Source: Rhizomonospora bruguierae
GTDB taxonomy: Bacteria > Actinomycetota > Actinomycetes > Mycobacteriales > Micromonosporaceae
Direction: 5' to 3'
NCBI RefSeq assembly: GCF_018397995.1
Contig: NZ_BBQH01000021.1
Span: 1-64,000 of the forward strand
DNA length: 64,000 nt
Shown: piece after piece, positions 44,386-53,136 of the stretch
How the letters are laid out: each line of letters opens with the position of its first letter
How positions within the stretch are numbered: the stretch's first letter is position 1
Position numbers and translations under genes: made by a program
The notes under the pieces: generated by a model
The model's input: only the letters and a program-made list of their open reading frames with translations
Databases searched by the model: none
Told to the model about the DNA's origin: nothing

Positions 44386-45347
44386 GCTGCGATCTTGACG
44401 CGCTTCGCGTCCAGCCGTTCCGCCTTCGGCCAGCGCACGTCGGACACCGCGCCGACCTTCTCGAACAGCCAGATCACCCGGGCCGAGATGTCGATCTGGC
44501 CCCGGTCGACGCCGTGCCGGGCGCAGGTGGGGTCGGAGTGGTGCAGGTTGTGCCAGCTCTCGCCGAACGAGACGATCGCCAGCGGCCAGAAGTTCGTGGC
44601 CTTGTCGCCGTTGCGCACCTCGAACGGGCGCTCGCCGTACACATGGCAGACCGAGTTGATCGACCAGGTGATGTGGTGCAGCAGCGCGATCCGGATCAGC
44701 CCGGCCCAGAAGAACGCGGTCAGCGCGCCCTGCCACGACCAGGTGACCAGCCCGCCGGCGGCGGCGGGCGCGATCAGCGTGGTGGCGATCAGCAGCGGGA
44801 AGCCTTTGTCGACGCGGCGGATGTCCTTGTCGGCGAGCAGGTCCGGGGCGAACCGCGACCGGTTGGACAACTCGCGGTGGAACAGCCAGCCCACGTGCGC
44901 GTGCAGCAGGCCCTTGGTCAGGCCCCAGAAGGTGGCGCCGAACCGCCAGGGTGAGTGCGGGTCACCCGCCAGGTCGGAGAAGGCGTGGTGGCGCCGGTGG
45001 TCGGCGACCCACTGGGTCACGTTGCCCTCCACGGCGAGGGTGCCGGCGATCGCCAGGGTGATCCGCAGCCAGCGCTTGGCCTTGAATGAGCCGTGGGTGA
45101 GGTACCGGTGGAAGCCGACCGTGATGCCCAGCCCGGAGATCACGTACATGACCGCCCCGATGGCCACGTCGGTCCAGCTCAGCCAGCCACCCCAGGCGAC
45201 CGGCACGGCCGCGATCAGGGCCAGGAACGGGATCACCACGAACGACCACAGGCCGATCAGGATGCCCAGGGACTGGCGGCCCTCGGTCAGCGGCTTGGGG
45301 CCGCCCTGACTCGGGGTTGTCTGCTGATCGACCATAGTGGACGGCAT
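44382..45347 (-). CDS. Acyl-CoA delta-9 fatty acid desaturase
   Basis: A 321-residue membrane di-iron desaturase. The three histidine boxes are present: HRYLTH, HRRHH and HNLHH. They are arranged between four hydrophobic helices as in stearoyl-CoA desaturases. There is no cytochrome b5 domain, so a separate ferredoxin/reductase is required. ATG 45347 is preceded by GTGAGG; a GTG two codons upstream is possible. Operonic with the TetR gene by a four-base overlap. It makes monounsaturated membrane acyl chains, often induced by cold. Confidence 0.93.
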   Translation of the reverse strand: MPSTMVDQQTTPSQGGPKPLTEGRQSLGILIGLWSFVVIPFLALIAAVPVAWGGWLSWTDVAIGAVMYVISGLGITVGFHRYLTHGSFKAKRWLRITLAIAGTLAVEGNVTQWVADHRRHHAFSDLAGDPHSPWRFGATFWGLTKGLLHAHVGWLFHRELSNRSRFAPDLLADKDIRRVDKGFPLLIATTLIAPAAAGGLVTWSWQGALTAFFWAGLIRIALLHHITWSINSVCHVYGERPFEVRNGDKATNFWPLAIVSFGESWHNLHHSDPTCARHGVDRGQIDISARVIWLFEKVGAVSDVRWPKAERLDAKRVKIAA

Positions 45348-45369
45348 TGGCACCTCACCAAAGGGGTCT

Positions 45370-45406
45370 GGTTACGCTTACGTCACCGTAACCTACGGGA
45401 CCGTAG
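45370..45406. promoter_or_regulatory. Palindromic operator upstream of the desaturase
   Basis: GGTTACG-N10-CGTAACC (45370-45393) overlaps a second inverted repeat CTACG-N4-CGTAG (45393-45406). They start 23 bp before the desaturase start codon. The best candidate site for the co-encoded TetR repressor. Confidence 0.6.
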
Positions 45407-45512
45407 TGTGACAGTGCTCCGCGAATGTCGGCTGACTGTGCGTTCCCTGGATGCCGTGGGCTAATCACCACGGTCGGGACCGGTAAGGTGTACCTGCGGC
45501 CGACGCCGCCCG

Positions 45513-45583
45513 TCCCGGGTCGTCTAATGGCAGGACGTCAGGTTTTGGTCCTGATTATAGGGGTTCGAATCCTCTCCCGGGAG
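45513..45583 (+). tRNA. tRNA-Gln(UUG)
   Basis: The acceptor strands TCCCGGG (45513-45519) and CCCGGGA (45576-45582) pair perfectly. The D-loop holds TAATGGCAGGA. The anticodon stem-loop TCAGG-TTTTGGT-CCTGA gives anticodon TTG, and the T-arm contains GGTTCGAAT. The discriminator is G. CCA is not encoded. It lies 53 bp upstream of glmU, as in many actinobacteria. Confidence 0.96.
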
Positions 45584-45636
45584 CAGTCACATCACTCTCC
45601 GTATCGCCTCGCTGTCGCCGTGACGGGAGTCCCATC

Positions 45637-47124
45637 GTGAGCCAGGCCCGCACCGTGGTCGTCCTCGCCGCCGGCGAGGGCAAGCGGATGAAGTCGGCAC
45701 TGCCGAAGGTCCTGCACCCGCTGTTGGGCCGGACGCTGCTCGGTCACGTGCTGGCCGCCGCGGCGCCCGCGGCGGCCGACCGCACCGTCGTCGTGGTCGG
45801 CTTCGGCGCCGACCAGGCCACCGCGCACCTCGCCGAGATCGCCCCGCAGGCCACCGCGGTGCTCCAGGCCGAGCAGCGGGGCACCGGGCACGCCGTGCGC
45901 GTCGCCCTGGCGGCGGTACCGGAGCCGACCGGCACCGTCGTCGTGCTCAACGGCGACGTGCCCCTGCTGCGCTCACGGACCGTGACCGCGCTGGTCGAGG
46001 CGCACGAGGCGGGCGGGGCCGCGGCGACCGTGCTCACCGCCCAGGTGCCCGACCCGACCGGCCTCGGCCGCGTCGTGCGCGCCCCCGGCGGCGGGGTGGA
46101 GCGGATCGTCGAGCACCGGGATGCCACCGCCGAGGAACTCGCCATCCGGGAGATCAACGCCGGCATCTACGCGTTCGACGCCGCCCTGCTGCGGGCCGCC
46201 CTGGGCAAGCTGTCCACCGACAACGACCAGGGCGAGGAGTACCTGACGGACGTGTTCGGCCTGCTCGGCGCGGCCGGTCACCCGATCGCCGCGCACCTGG
46301 CCACGGACGTCACCGAGACGCTCGGCTGCAACGACCGGTCCGAGTTCGCCGCCCTGCGCGCGCTGCTGCGCGACCGGGTCAACCGGGAGTGGATGCTCTC
46401 CGGGGTCACCATCCTCGACCCCGCAACCACCTGGATCGACGTGACCGTCCGGCTGGAGCGGGACGCGGTGGTGGACCAGAACACCCAGCTGCGCGGCGCC
46501 ACGGTGGTCGGCGCGGAGGCGGTCGTGGGTCCGGACTGCACGCTGATCGACACCACGATCGGTGCGGGCGCCACGGTGCTGCGCAGCCACACCGAGGAGG
46601 CGGTGATCGGGGAGGGCGCCACCGTCGGTCCCTTCTCGTACCTGCGCCCGGGTACCCGGATGGAGGAACGGGCGAAGGTCGGGGCGTTCGTGGAGACCAA
46701 GAACGCCACCCTGGGCGCCGGCGCCAAGGTGCCCCACCTCAGCTACGCCGGGGACGCCACGATCGGTCCGAAGGCCAACGTCGGCGCCGGGACGATCTTC
46801 GCCAACTACGACGGCGTCAACAAGCACCACACCGAGGTGGGCGAGGCCGCCTTCGTCGGCAGCAACAGCGTGCTCGTGGCGCCCGTCCGGATCGGGGCGG
46901 GCGCGTTCACCGCCGCCGGCAGCGCGGTCGCCCAGGACGTCCCTCCCGGGGCGTTGGCGATCACCCGGGCGCCCCAGCACAACTCCGCCGGCTGGACGCC
47001 GCGCAAGCGCCCGGGTACCACATACGCCGACGCCGCCGCTCGCGCGGGCGCGCGAGGTGAGACATCGCACCGAGAGTCGGCTGGCGGAGCCGGGGGTCCC
47101 GCGGGTGATACTGCAGGTGCGTAA
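45637..47124 (+). CDS. glmU: Bifunctional UDP-GlcNAc pyrophosphorylase / GlcN-1-P acetyltransferase
   Basis: A 495-residue two-domain enzyme making UDP-N-acetylglucosamine for peptidoglycan. The N-terminal Rossmann-like uridyltransferase has VVVLAAGEGKRMKSALPKVLHPL (nucleotide loop) and LNGDVPLL; the central linker leads to a left-handed beta-helix acetyltransferase of hexapeptide repeats with YLRPGTRM, VGAFVETKNATLG and the catalytic-region YDGVNKHHTEVG. The tail after 455 is low-complexity. GTG 45637. prs follows 35 bp later, a conserved pair. Confidence 0.96.
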   Translation: MSQARTVVVLAAGEGKRMKSALPKVLHPLLGRTLLGHVLAAAAPAAADRTVVVVGFGADQATAHLAEIAPQATAVLQAEQRGTGHAVRVALAAVPEPTGTVVVLNGDVPLLRSRTVTALVEAHEAGGAAATVLTAQVPDPTGLGRVVRAPGGGVERIVEHRDATAEELAIREINAGIYAFDAALLRAALGKLSTDNDQGEEYLTDVFGLLGAAGHPIAAHLATDVTETLGCNDRSEFAALRALLRDRVNREWMLSGVTILDPATTWIDVTVRLERDAVVDQNTQLRGATVVGAEAVVGPDCTLIDTTIGAGATVLRSHTEEAVIGEGATVGPFSYLRPGTRMEERAKVGAFVETKNATLGAGAKVPHLSYAGDATIGPKANVGAGTIFANYDGVNKHHTEVGEAAFVGSNSVLVAPVRIGAGAFTAAGSAVAQDVPPGALAITRAPQHNSAGWTPRKRPGTTYADAAARAGARGETSHRESAGGAGGPAGDTAGA

Positions 47125-47159
47125 TCCGACCACCCCCCACCCGCACGGGAGCCTCGTTC

Positions 47160-48140
47160 ATGGGCAGCATCGTCGCCGAGAACCGCAAGAGCCTGATGCT
47201 CTTCTCCGGCCGCGCCTTTCCGGAGTTGACCGCGGAGATCGGTGAGATCCTCGGGATCGCCCCGACGCCCACCACGGCGTACGAGTTCGCCAACGGCGAG
47301 ATCTTCGTCCGGTACCAGGAGTCGGTCCGCGGCTCGGACGCGTTCGTGGTGCAGTCCATCACCCACGGCGTGAACACCTGGCTGATGGAAACCCTGATCA
47401 TGGTGGACGCGCTGAAGCGCGGCTCCGCCAAGCGCATCACCGTGGTGCTCCCGTACTACCCGTATTCGCGACAGGACAAGAAGCACCGCGGCCGCGAGCC
47501 GATCTCCGCCCGGATGGTGGCCGACCTGCTCAAGACCTGCGGGGCCAACCGGATCCTCACGGTCGACCTGCACACCGCCCAGATCCAGGGCTTCTTCGAC
47601 GGCCCGGTGGACCACCTGTTCGCCATGGACACGCTGGCCAGCTACATCGAGCGCAAGTACGCCGGCCGGCCGATGACGGTGGTCGCCCCCGATTCCGGCC
47701 GGGTCCGGGTCGGCGAGCGCTGGACCGACCGCCTCGGCGGCTGTCCGCTGGCCTTCATCCACAAGACCCGCGACCCGCTCAAGCCCAACCAGGTGGTCGC
47801 CAACCGGGTGCTGGGCGAGGTCGAGGACCGGGTCTGCCTGATCGTCGACGACATGATCGACACGGGCGGCACGATCACCAAGGCCGCCGAGATCCTGCGC
47901 GCCTCCGGCGCCGCCGAGATCGTGGTCGCCGCCACCCACCCGCTGCTGTCCGACCCGGCCACCGAGCGGCTGAAGAACAGCCAGATCAGCGAGGTGGTGG
48001 TCTGCAACACGCTGCCGCTGCCCCCGGAGAAGCGACTCGACAAGATCACCGTGCTGTCGATCGCGCCGCTGCTGGGCCGGGCCATCCGCGAGGTCTTCGA
48101 CGACGGCTCGGTCACCACCCTCTTCGGCGGGCTGAGCTGA
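47160..48140 (+). CDS. prs: Ribose-phosphate pyrophosphokinase (PRPP synthase)
   Basis: A 326-residue class I PRPP synthase, transferring pyrophosphate from ATP to ribose-5-phosphate. RQDKKHRGREPISARMVADLL is the flexible catalytic loop, ILTVDLHTAQIQGFFDGPVD the metal and ATP-binding region, and CLIVDDMIDTGGTITKAAE the PRPP-binding loop. ATG 47160 gives the standard N-terminus (LFSGRAFPELTAEIGE). Feeds purine, pyrimidine, His and Trp synthesis. Confidence 0.96.
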   Translation: MGSIVAENRKSLMLFSGRAFPELTAEIGEILGIAPTPTTAYEFANGEIFVRYQESVRGSDAFVVQSITHGVNTWLMETLIMVDALKRGSAKRITVVLPYYPYSRQDKKHRGREPISARMVADLLKTCGANRILTVDLHTAQIQGFFDGPVDHLFAMDTLASYIERKYAGRPMTVVAPDSGRVRVGERWTDRLGGCPLAFIHKTRDPLKPNQVVANRVLGEVEDRVCLIVDDMIDTGGTITKAAEILRASGAAEIVVAATHPLLSDPATERLKNSQISEVVVCNTLPLPPEKRLDKITVLSIAPLLGRAIREVFDDGSVTTLFGGLS

Positions 48141-48388
48141 CCTCACCCGGCCCTCCCGCCACAGCGCGCGGAGTCGGATTCGCGGACCCGGCGTGAACGG
48201 CAGGGGTCTGTCAGGGTAGGCTAGGACGGTTGCCACGGCGAGGGTGCTTCGTGGGCGGCCCCCGTCACGCGGCGGTTGGGCCGACCAGGGTTCCGTGATC
48301 GACGCGGTGCTCGGGCCCGTGCCCCGCGCGCACCTCCCTCTCCCCGGCACCGCAGCAGCCAGTCTGACGAAACAACAGGAGCACTTCC

Positions 48389-49039
48389 GTGTCCGAGGTG
48401 AAGATCAGCGCCGAACTGCGTACCGAGTTCGGCAAGGGTGGGGCCCGCCGTACCCGCCGGGCCGGCAAGGTGCCCGCCGTGCTGTACGGCCACGGCGAGA
48501 AGCCCAAGCACATCGCGCTGCCCGCGCGGGAGTTCGCCGCCGCGCTCCGGCACGGTGGCATCAACCAGGTGTTCGCGATCGACCTGTCCGACGGGACCCA
48601 GGCGCTCGCGTTGCCGAAGGCGATCCAGAAGGACCCGATCAAAGACAGCTTCGAGCACGTGGACCTGCTGCTGGTCCGCCGGGGCGAGAAGGTGACCGTG
48701 GACGTGCCGGTGATCGTGGTCGGCGAGGCGGCCAGGGGGACCCTGGTCATGCACGAGCTGGACCGGATGTCGGTCACCGCCGAGGCGCTGCACCTGCCCG
48801 AGAACCTGGAGGCCTCGGTCGAGGGCCTCGAGGCGGGCTCGCAGGTGACCGCGGCGCAGCTGAAGCTGCCGAGCGGCGTCGAGCTGGTGAGCGACCCCGA
48901 GGCCATCATCGCGGTGGTGTCGGTGGCGCCGTCGGCCGAGCAGCTCGAGGGCGAGACCGAGGCGGCGGAGACCGAGGCGGCCGAGGCCGTCGAGGAGCCG
49001 ACCGAGAACGTGCCGGCCGAGGCGACCGCCGAGAGCTGA
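48389..49039 (+). CDS. rplY: 50S ribosomal protein L25, Ctc form
   Basis: A 216-residue L25/general-stress Ctc protein that binds 5S rRNA. The N-terminal L25 beta-barrel (EVKISAELRTEFGKGGARRT, then GKVPAVLYGHGEKPKHIALP) is followed by the TL5-type C-terminal domain from about residue 95 (VDVPVIVVGEAARGTLVMHE). The tail is very acidic, with Glu/Ala repeats. GTG 48389 follows CAGGAG. The 248-bp gap upstream holds no feature that I can support. pth follows, the usual order. Confidence 0.94.
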   Translation: MSEVKISAELRTEFGKGGARRTRRAGKVPAVLYGHGEKPKHIALPAREFAAALRHGGINQVFAIDLSDGTQALALPKAIQKDPIKDSFEHVDLLLVRRGEKVTVDVPVIVVGEAARGTLVMHELDRMSVTAEALHLPENLEASVEGLEAGSQVTAAQLKLPSGVELVSDPEAIIAVVSVAPSAEQLEGETEAAETEAAEAVEEPTENVPAEATAES

Positions 49040-49117
49040 GCCGGGTAACGAGCGGAGCGGGATCGGGCGTCCCCGGCGTGTCCGGCCGGGGGCGCCTCGA
49101 CGTGTCAGGAGGCCGGG

Positions 49118-49717
49118 ATGGACGCCGACACCCACGCCGCCGGGCCGTGGCTGGTGGTCGGGCTGGGCAACCCCGGCAAGGGGTACGCCCGCAACCGGCA
49201 CAACGTCGGCTTCATGGTGGCCGACCTGCTGGCCGGGCGGGTGGGCGCGAAGTTCGGCCGGTCGCGCCGGGCGGTCGCGGCGGTGGCCGAGGGGCGGCTG
49301 GGCCTCGGCGGTCCCCGGCTGGTGCTGGCCAAGCCGCTGACCTACATGAACCTCTCCGGCGGCCCGGTCGCGGCGCTGTGCCAGTTCTACAAGGTGCCGC
49401 TGGAGCACGTGATCGCCGTCCACGACGAGCTGGACCTGCCGTATGGGCAGGTGCGGACCAAGCTCGGCGGCGGCGAGGGCGGCCACAACGGGCTGCGCTC
49501 GATGTCGAAGTCGCTGGGCGGCAAGCAGTACGCGCGGGTGCGGTTCGGCATCGGCCGCCCGCCCGGCCGCCAGGACCCGGCGGACTTCGTGCTGTCGGAC
49601 TTCTCCGCCGCCGAGCGCAAGGAACTGGAGTTCCTGGTCGACCGGACGGCCGACGTGGCCGAGGCGGTCATCACGAAGGGCGTCGCCTGGGCGCAGAACG
49701 CCTACAACGGCGCCTGA
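49118..49717 (+). CDS. pth: Peptidyl-tRNA hydrolase
   Basis: A 199-residue Pth1 enzyme that recycles stalled peptidyl-tRNAs. [22 protein letters not shown] includes the catalytic His and Asn of the signature. [21 protein letters not shown] and [13 protein letters not shown] with the second substrate-binding Asn, and [11 protein letters not shown] are all present. AGGAGG precedes ATG 49118. Likely co-transcribed with rplY, 78 bp upstream. Confidence 0.96.
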   Translation: MDADTHAAGPWLVVGLGNPGKGYARNRHNVGFMVADLLAGRVGAKFGRSRRAVAAVAEGRLGLGGPRLVLAKPLTYMNLSGGPVAALCQFYKVPLEHVIAVHDELDLPYGQVRTKLGGGEGGHNGLRSMSKSLGGKQYARVRFGIGRPPGRQDPADFVLSDFSAAERKELEFLVDRTADVAEAVITKGVAWAQNAYNGA

Positions 49718-49814
49718 CCGCCCCACCGGCCACTCCCGTGTCGCTCTGCGCGCTCACCCGTTGGTCATCTCGGACGCGTGCCGGGACGCGTCCGGGAACC
49801 CGCGGGGAGGACTC

Positions 49815-51356
49815 GTGCGCGCAGGGTCGCCGGAGGAACCCGACGAGACCACGCTGACGCTGGCGTCGGCGGGTCCACCACCACCCGATCCCGCCGCGGT
49901 CGCGGCCCCGATCAACCCGCCGTACCGGAGCCTGTTCCGGCGCGCGCCGGCCGCGCCGCGGCGCCGGCTTGGCTGGGCGGGGCGGTACGTGCGGGGGCTG
50001 GTCCTGGCCGACCTGGCCGTGGGGTTGGCCGGCGGCGGGCTGGCGTTCGGGGTGCGGTTCGGGCAGACGGTCACCGCGTACAACCGGATCTACTTCCTAC
50101 TCACGGTGCTGCTGCCGCTGGTGTTCACCGGCGCGCTGGCGCTGAACCGCGCCTACGAGCGCCGGTACCTGTTCGTCGGCTCGGAGGAGTACGCCCGGGT
50201 GATCCGGGCCGGGCTGGGGCTGATCGCGGCGGCGGCGATCGTGGCGTACGCGCTGGAGTTGCCGCTGGCCCGCTCGTACGTGGTGCTGGCGCTGCCCACC
50301 GCCACGGCGACCGGGGTGCTGGTCCGGTTCGCGCTGCGCAAGCGGCTGCACCGGGCGCGCCGCCGGGGCGAGTGCCTGCGCCGGGTGATCGTGGTCGGGC
50401 ACGAACTGGCCGTCCTGCACCTGACCCGGCAACTGCGCCGCGAGCGGTACCACGGGCTGGAGGTGGTGGGCGCCTGCCTGCCGCCGGTGCACGACGGCGT
50501 GGCCGGCGTCCCGGTGTACGGGACGTTCGACGACGTGGCGGAGGCGGTCGCGGCAGCCGGGGCGGACACGGTGATCGTGCTGTCCTGCCCCGAACTGGAC
50601 GGGGTGCGGCTGCGCCGGCTGGCCTGGCACCTGGAGCGGGACGACACCGATCTGATCGTGGCGAGCGCGCTGGTCGACGTGGCCGGCGGCCGGACCACGA
50701 TCCGCCCGGTGGACGGGCTGCCGATGCTGCACGTGGAGCATCCCCGGCTGGCCGGCGGCAGCCGGGTGGTCAAGGAACTGGTGGACCGGGTGGCCGCCTC
50801 GGCGATGTTGGTGCTGCTCTGCCCGGTCCTGCTCGCGCTGGCCGCCCTGGTGCGCGCCACCTCGCCCGGTCCGGTGCTGTTCCGGCAGGGCCGGGTGGGC
50901 CGCGGCGGCCGCGAGTTCGTCATGCTGAAGTTCCGCACGATGTACGGGGATGCCGAGGAGCGCCGGCGCGAGGTGGCGCACCTGAACGAGTCGGACGGCG
51001 TCCTGTTCAAGATCCGGCAAGATCCGCGGATCACCCCCGCCGGCCGTATACTTCGACGGCTGTCTCTGGACGAGCTGCCGCAGCTGGGCAACGTCGTGCT
51101 CGGGCACATGTCGCTGGTCGGTCCCCGCCCTCCGCTGCCGCGCGAGGTCGCGGCCTACCCGGACGACGCGCTGCGGCGCCTGGCGGTCAAGCCGGGGCTT
51201 ACGGGGCTGTGGCAGGTTTCCGGCCGTTCGGACCTGCCCTGGGAGGAGGCGGTCCGGTTGGATCTGTGGTATGTCGAGAACTGGTCCCTGTCCCTCGACG
51301 TGGTGATCCTGCTGCGGACGCTCACGGCGGTCGCGCGAGGCTCGGGAGCGTACTGA
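49815..51356 (+). CDS. Polyprenyl glycosylphosphotransferase (WbaP/CpsE-like)
   Basis: A 513-residue membrane enzyme. After a Pro-rich N-terminus come about four helices (VLADLAVGLAGGGLAFGVRF onward), then a CoA-binding-like domain (RRVIVVGHELAVLHLTRQLR). A fifth helix leads into the bacterial sugar-transferase domain with VLFRQGRVGRGGREFVMLKF, RTMYGDAEERR, LRRLSLDELPQL and GPRPPLPREV. It should transfer a hexose-1-phosphate to undecaprenyl phosphate and start exopolysaccharide synthesis. GTG 49815 follows GGGGAGG. There is no polysaccharide cluster around it, and its stop overlaps the cysQ-like start. Confidence 0.9.
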   Translation: MRAGSPEEPDETTLTLASAGPPPPDPAAVAAPINPPYRSLFRRAPAAPRRRLGWAGRYVRGLVLADLAVGLAGGGLAFGVRFGQTVTAYNRIYFLLTVLLPLVFTGALALNRAYERRYLFVGSEEYARVIRAGLGLIAAAAIVAYALELPLARSYVVLALPTATATGVLVRFALRKRLHRARRRGECLRRVIVVGHELAVLHLTRQLRRERYHGLEVVGACLPPVHDGVAGVPVYGTFDDVAEAVAAAGADTVIVLSCPELDGVRLRRLAWHLERDDTDLIVASALVDVAGGRTTIRPVDGLPMLHVEHPRLAGGSRVVKELVDRVAASAMLVLLCPVLLALAALVRATSPGPVLFRQGRVGRGGREFVMLKFRTMYGDAEERRREVAHLNESDGVLFKIRQDPRITPAGRILRRLSLDELPQLGNVVLGHMSLVGPRPPLPREVAAYPDDALRRLAVKPGLTGLWQVSGRSDLPWEEAVRLDLWYVENWSLSLDVVILLRTLTAVARGSGAY

Positions 51357-52180
51357 TGGTCCACGATCCACACCCACCCGTGTCGGACGCCGCGTTCGCC
51401 CGCTGGCTGGCGGAGCGGGCCGGCGAACTGCTCCTGGCCACCCGCGCCGAGGTGGGCTTCGACGACCCGGCCGGGCTCCGGCAGGCCGGCGACAAGCTCG
51501 CCCACGACCTGCTGCGCAGCGAACTGGCCCGGTGGCGGCCGGGGGATGCCGTGCTGTCGGAGGAGGACGCGGACGCCCGGGCCGCGGTGCGCGACGACGG
51601 GCCGTCCCGGGTCACCGCCGACCGGGTGTGGATCGTCGACCCGCTGGACGGCACCAGCGAGTACAGCGAGCCGGGCCGGTCCGACTGGGCGGTGCACGTG
51701 GCGCTGTGGTCCCGCGGGTCCGGGGCCGGCCACGGGCTGGCCACGGGCGCCGTCGCCCTGCCCGCCCAGCACCGGGTGCTCGGCTCGGACCCGCCGCCGC
51801 CGTACCCGCCGATGAGCGCGACGTCCGCCGCCGGCGGGCCGATCCGGCTGGCCGCGAGCCGCAGCCGGCCGCCCGCGTTCCTGGCGGGCCTGGCCGACGA
51901 GGTGGGCGCCGAGCTGGTCCCGATGGGCTCGGCCGGCGCTAAGATCGCCGCAGTGATATCCGGTGAAGTCGATGCCTACGTGCACGCCGGCGGCCAGTAC
52001 GAGTGGGACTCGGCCGCGCCGGTGGCTGTGGCCATGGCCACGGGCCTACACGCTTCCCGGATCGACGGCGCCACGCTGAAATACAATCAGGCGAATCCCC
52101 GGCTGCCTGACCTGATCGTCTGTCGGAAGGACCTGGGACCCCGCCTGCTCGCGGCGCTGCGGGCGCACACGGTGGCGTAG
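51356..52180 (+). CDS. cysQ: 3'(2'),5'-bisphosphate nucleotidase / inositol monophosphatase family
   Basis: A 274-residue Mg/Li-type phosphatase. AVLSEEDAD, the metal-binding WIVDPLDGTSEYSE and QYEWDSAAPVAVAMATGLHA are the family motifs. YSEPGRSDWAVHVAL fits CysQ, which dephosphorylates PAP/PAPS. It is followed 41 bp later by cysD and cysN, supporting a sulfate-assimilation role over inositol phosphatase. ATG 51356 overlaps the glycosylphosphotransferase stop by one base (TGATG), so the two are in one transcript. Confidence 0.85.
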   Translation: MVHDPHPPVSDAAFARWLAERAGELLLATRAEVGFDDPAGLRQAGDKLAHDLLRSELARWRPGDAVLSEEDADARAAVRDDGPSRVTADRVWIVDPLDGTSEYSEPGRSDWAVHVALWSRGSGAGHGLATGAVALPAQHRVLGSDPPPPYPPMSATSAAGGPIRLAASRSRPPAFLAGLADEVGAELVPMGSAGAKIAAVISGEVDAYVHAGGQYEWDSAAPVAVAMATGLHASRIDGATLKYNQANPRLPDLIVCRKDLGPRLLAALRAHTVA

Positions 52181-52221
52181 CGCTCGTCGTTGGCGTGATC
52201 TAGTTGAGAGGTCTGGAAACC

Positions 52222-53136
52222 ATGAGCCAGGCAGCAGCCGCATACCGCGTCTCCCATCTGGACGCGCTGGAGGCGGAGAGCATCTTCGTCATGCGCGAGG
52301 TGGTCGCCGAGCTGGAACGGCCGGTGCTGCTGTTCTCCGGCGGCAAGGACTCGATCGTCATGCTCCGGCTCGCCGAGAAGGCGTTCGCCCCGGCCCGGGT
52401 CCCGTTCCCGGTGATGCACGTCGACACCGGGCACAACTTCCCGGAGGTGCTGGCCTTCCGGGACGCCCGGGTCGCCGAGTTGGGGCTGCAACTGGTGGTC
52501 GCGAGCGTGCCGGAGGCGATCGAGTCGGGCCTGGTCCGGGAGCTGACGGACGGCACCCGCAACCGCATCCAGACCCCCGTGCTGCTGGCCGCGATCGAGA
52601 AGTACCGGTTCGACGCGCTGTTCGGCGGCGCCCGCCGGGACGAGGAGAAGGCGCGGGCCAAGGAGCGGGTGTTCAGCTTCCGCGACGAGTTCGGCCAGTG
52701 GGACCCGAAGAACCAGCGCCCCGAGCTGTGGGCGCTGTACAACGGCCGGCATCACCCGGGCGAGTCCATCCGGGTGTTCCCGCTGTCGAACTGGACCGAG
52801 CTGGACGTCTGGCACTACATCGCCCGCGAGCGGCTGGAACTCCCGTCGATCTACTTCGCGCACGACCGCGAGGTGGTCGAGCGGGACGGCATGCTGTACG
52901 CGGTCAACGAGTTCTTCCGGACCCGGCCGGGGGAGACGCCGTTCACGGCCCGGGTCCGGTACCGCACCGTGGGCGACGCCTCGCAGACCGCGGCCGTACG
53001 CTCGGACGCCGACACGGTCGCCACGGTGATCGAGGAGGTGGCGGCCACCCGGATCACCGAGCGCGGTGCCACCCGGGGCGACGACCGGGTCAGCGAGGCC
53101 GCCATGGAGGACCGCAAGCGGGAGGGGTACTTCTGA
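52222..53136 (+). CDS. cysD: Sulfate adenylyltransferase subunit 2
   Basis: A 304-residue ATP-sulfurylase small subunit of the PAPS-reductase fold. The PP-loop is LLFSGGKDSIVMLRLAEKAF, followed by VMHVDTGHNFPEVLAFRD and FGGARRDEEKARAKERVFSF. FPLSNWTELDVWHYIARE is another family signature. ATG 52222 is preferred over an in-frame TTG at 52204. It works with CysN to make adenosine-5'-phosphosulfate from sulfate; the stop overlaps cysN (TGATG). Confidence 0.95.
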   Translation: MSQAAAAYRVSHLDALEAESIFVMREVVAELERPVLLFSGGKDSIVMLRLAEKAFAPARVPFPVMHVDTGHNFPEVLAFRDARVAELGLQLVVASVPEAIESGLVRELTDGTRNRIQTPVLLAAIEKYRFDALFGGARRDEEKARAKERVFSFRDEFGQWDPKNQRPELWALYNGRHHPGESIRVFPLSNWTELDVWHYIARERLELPSIYFAHDREVVERDGMLYAVNEFFRTRPGETPFTARVRYRTVGDASQTAAVRSDADTVATVIEEVAATRITERGATRGDDRVSEAAMEDRKREGYF

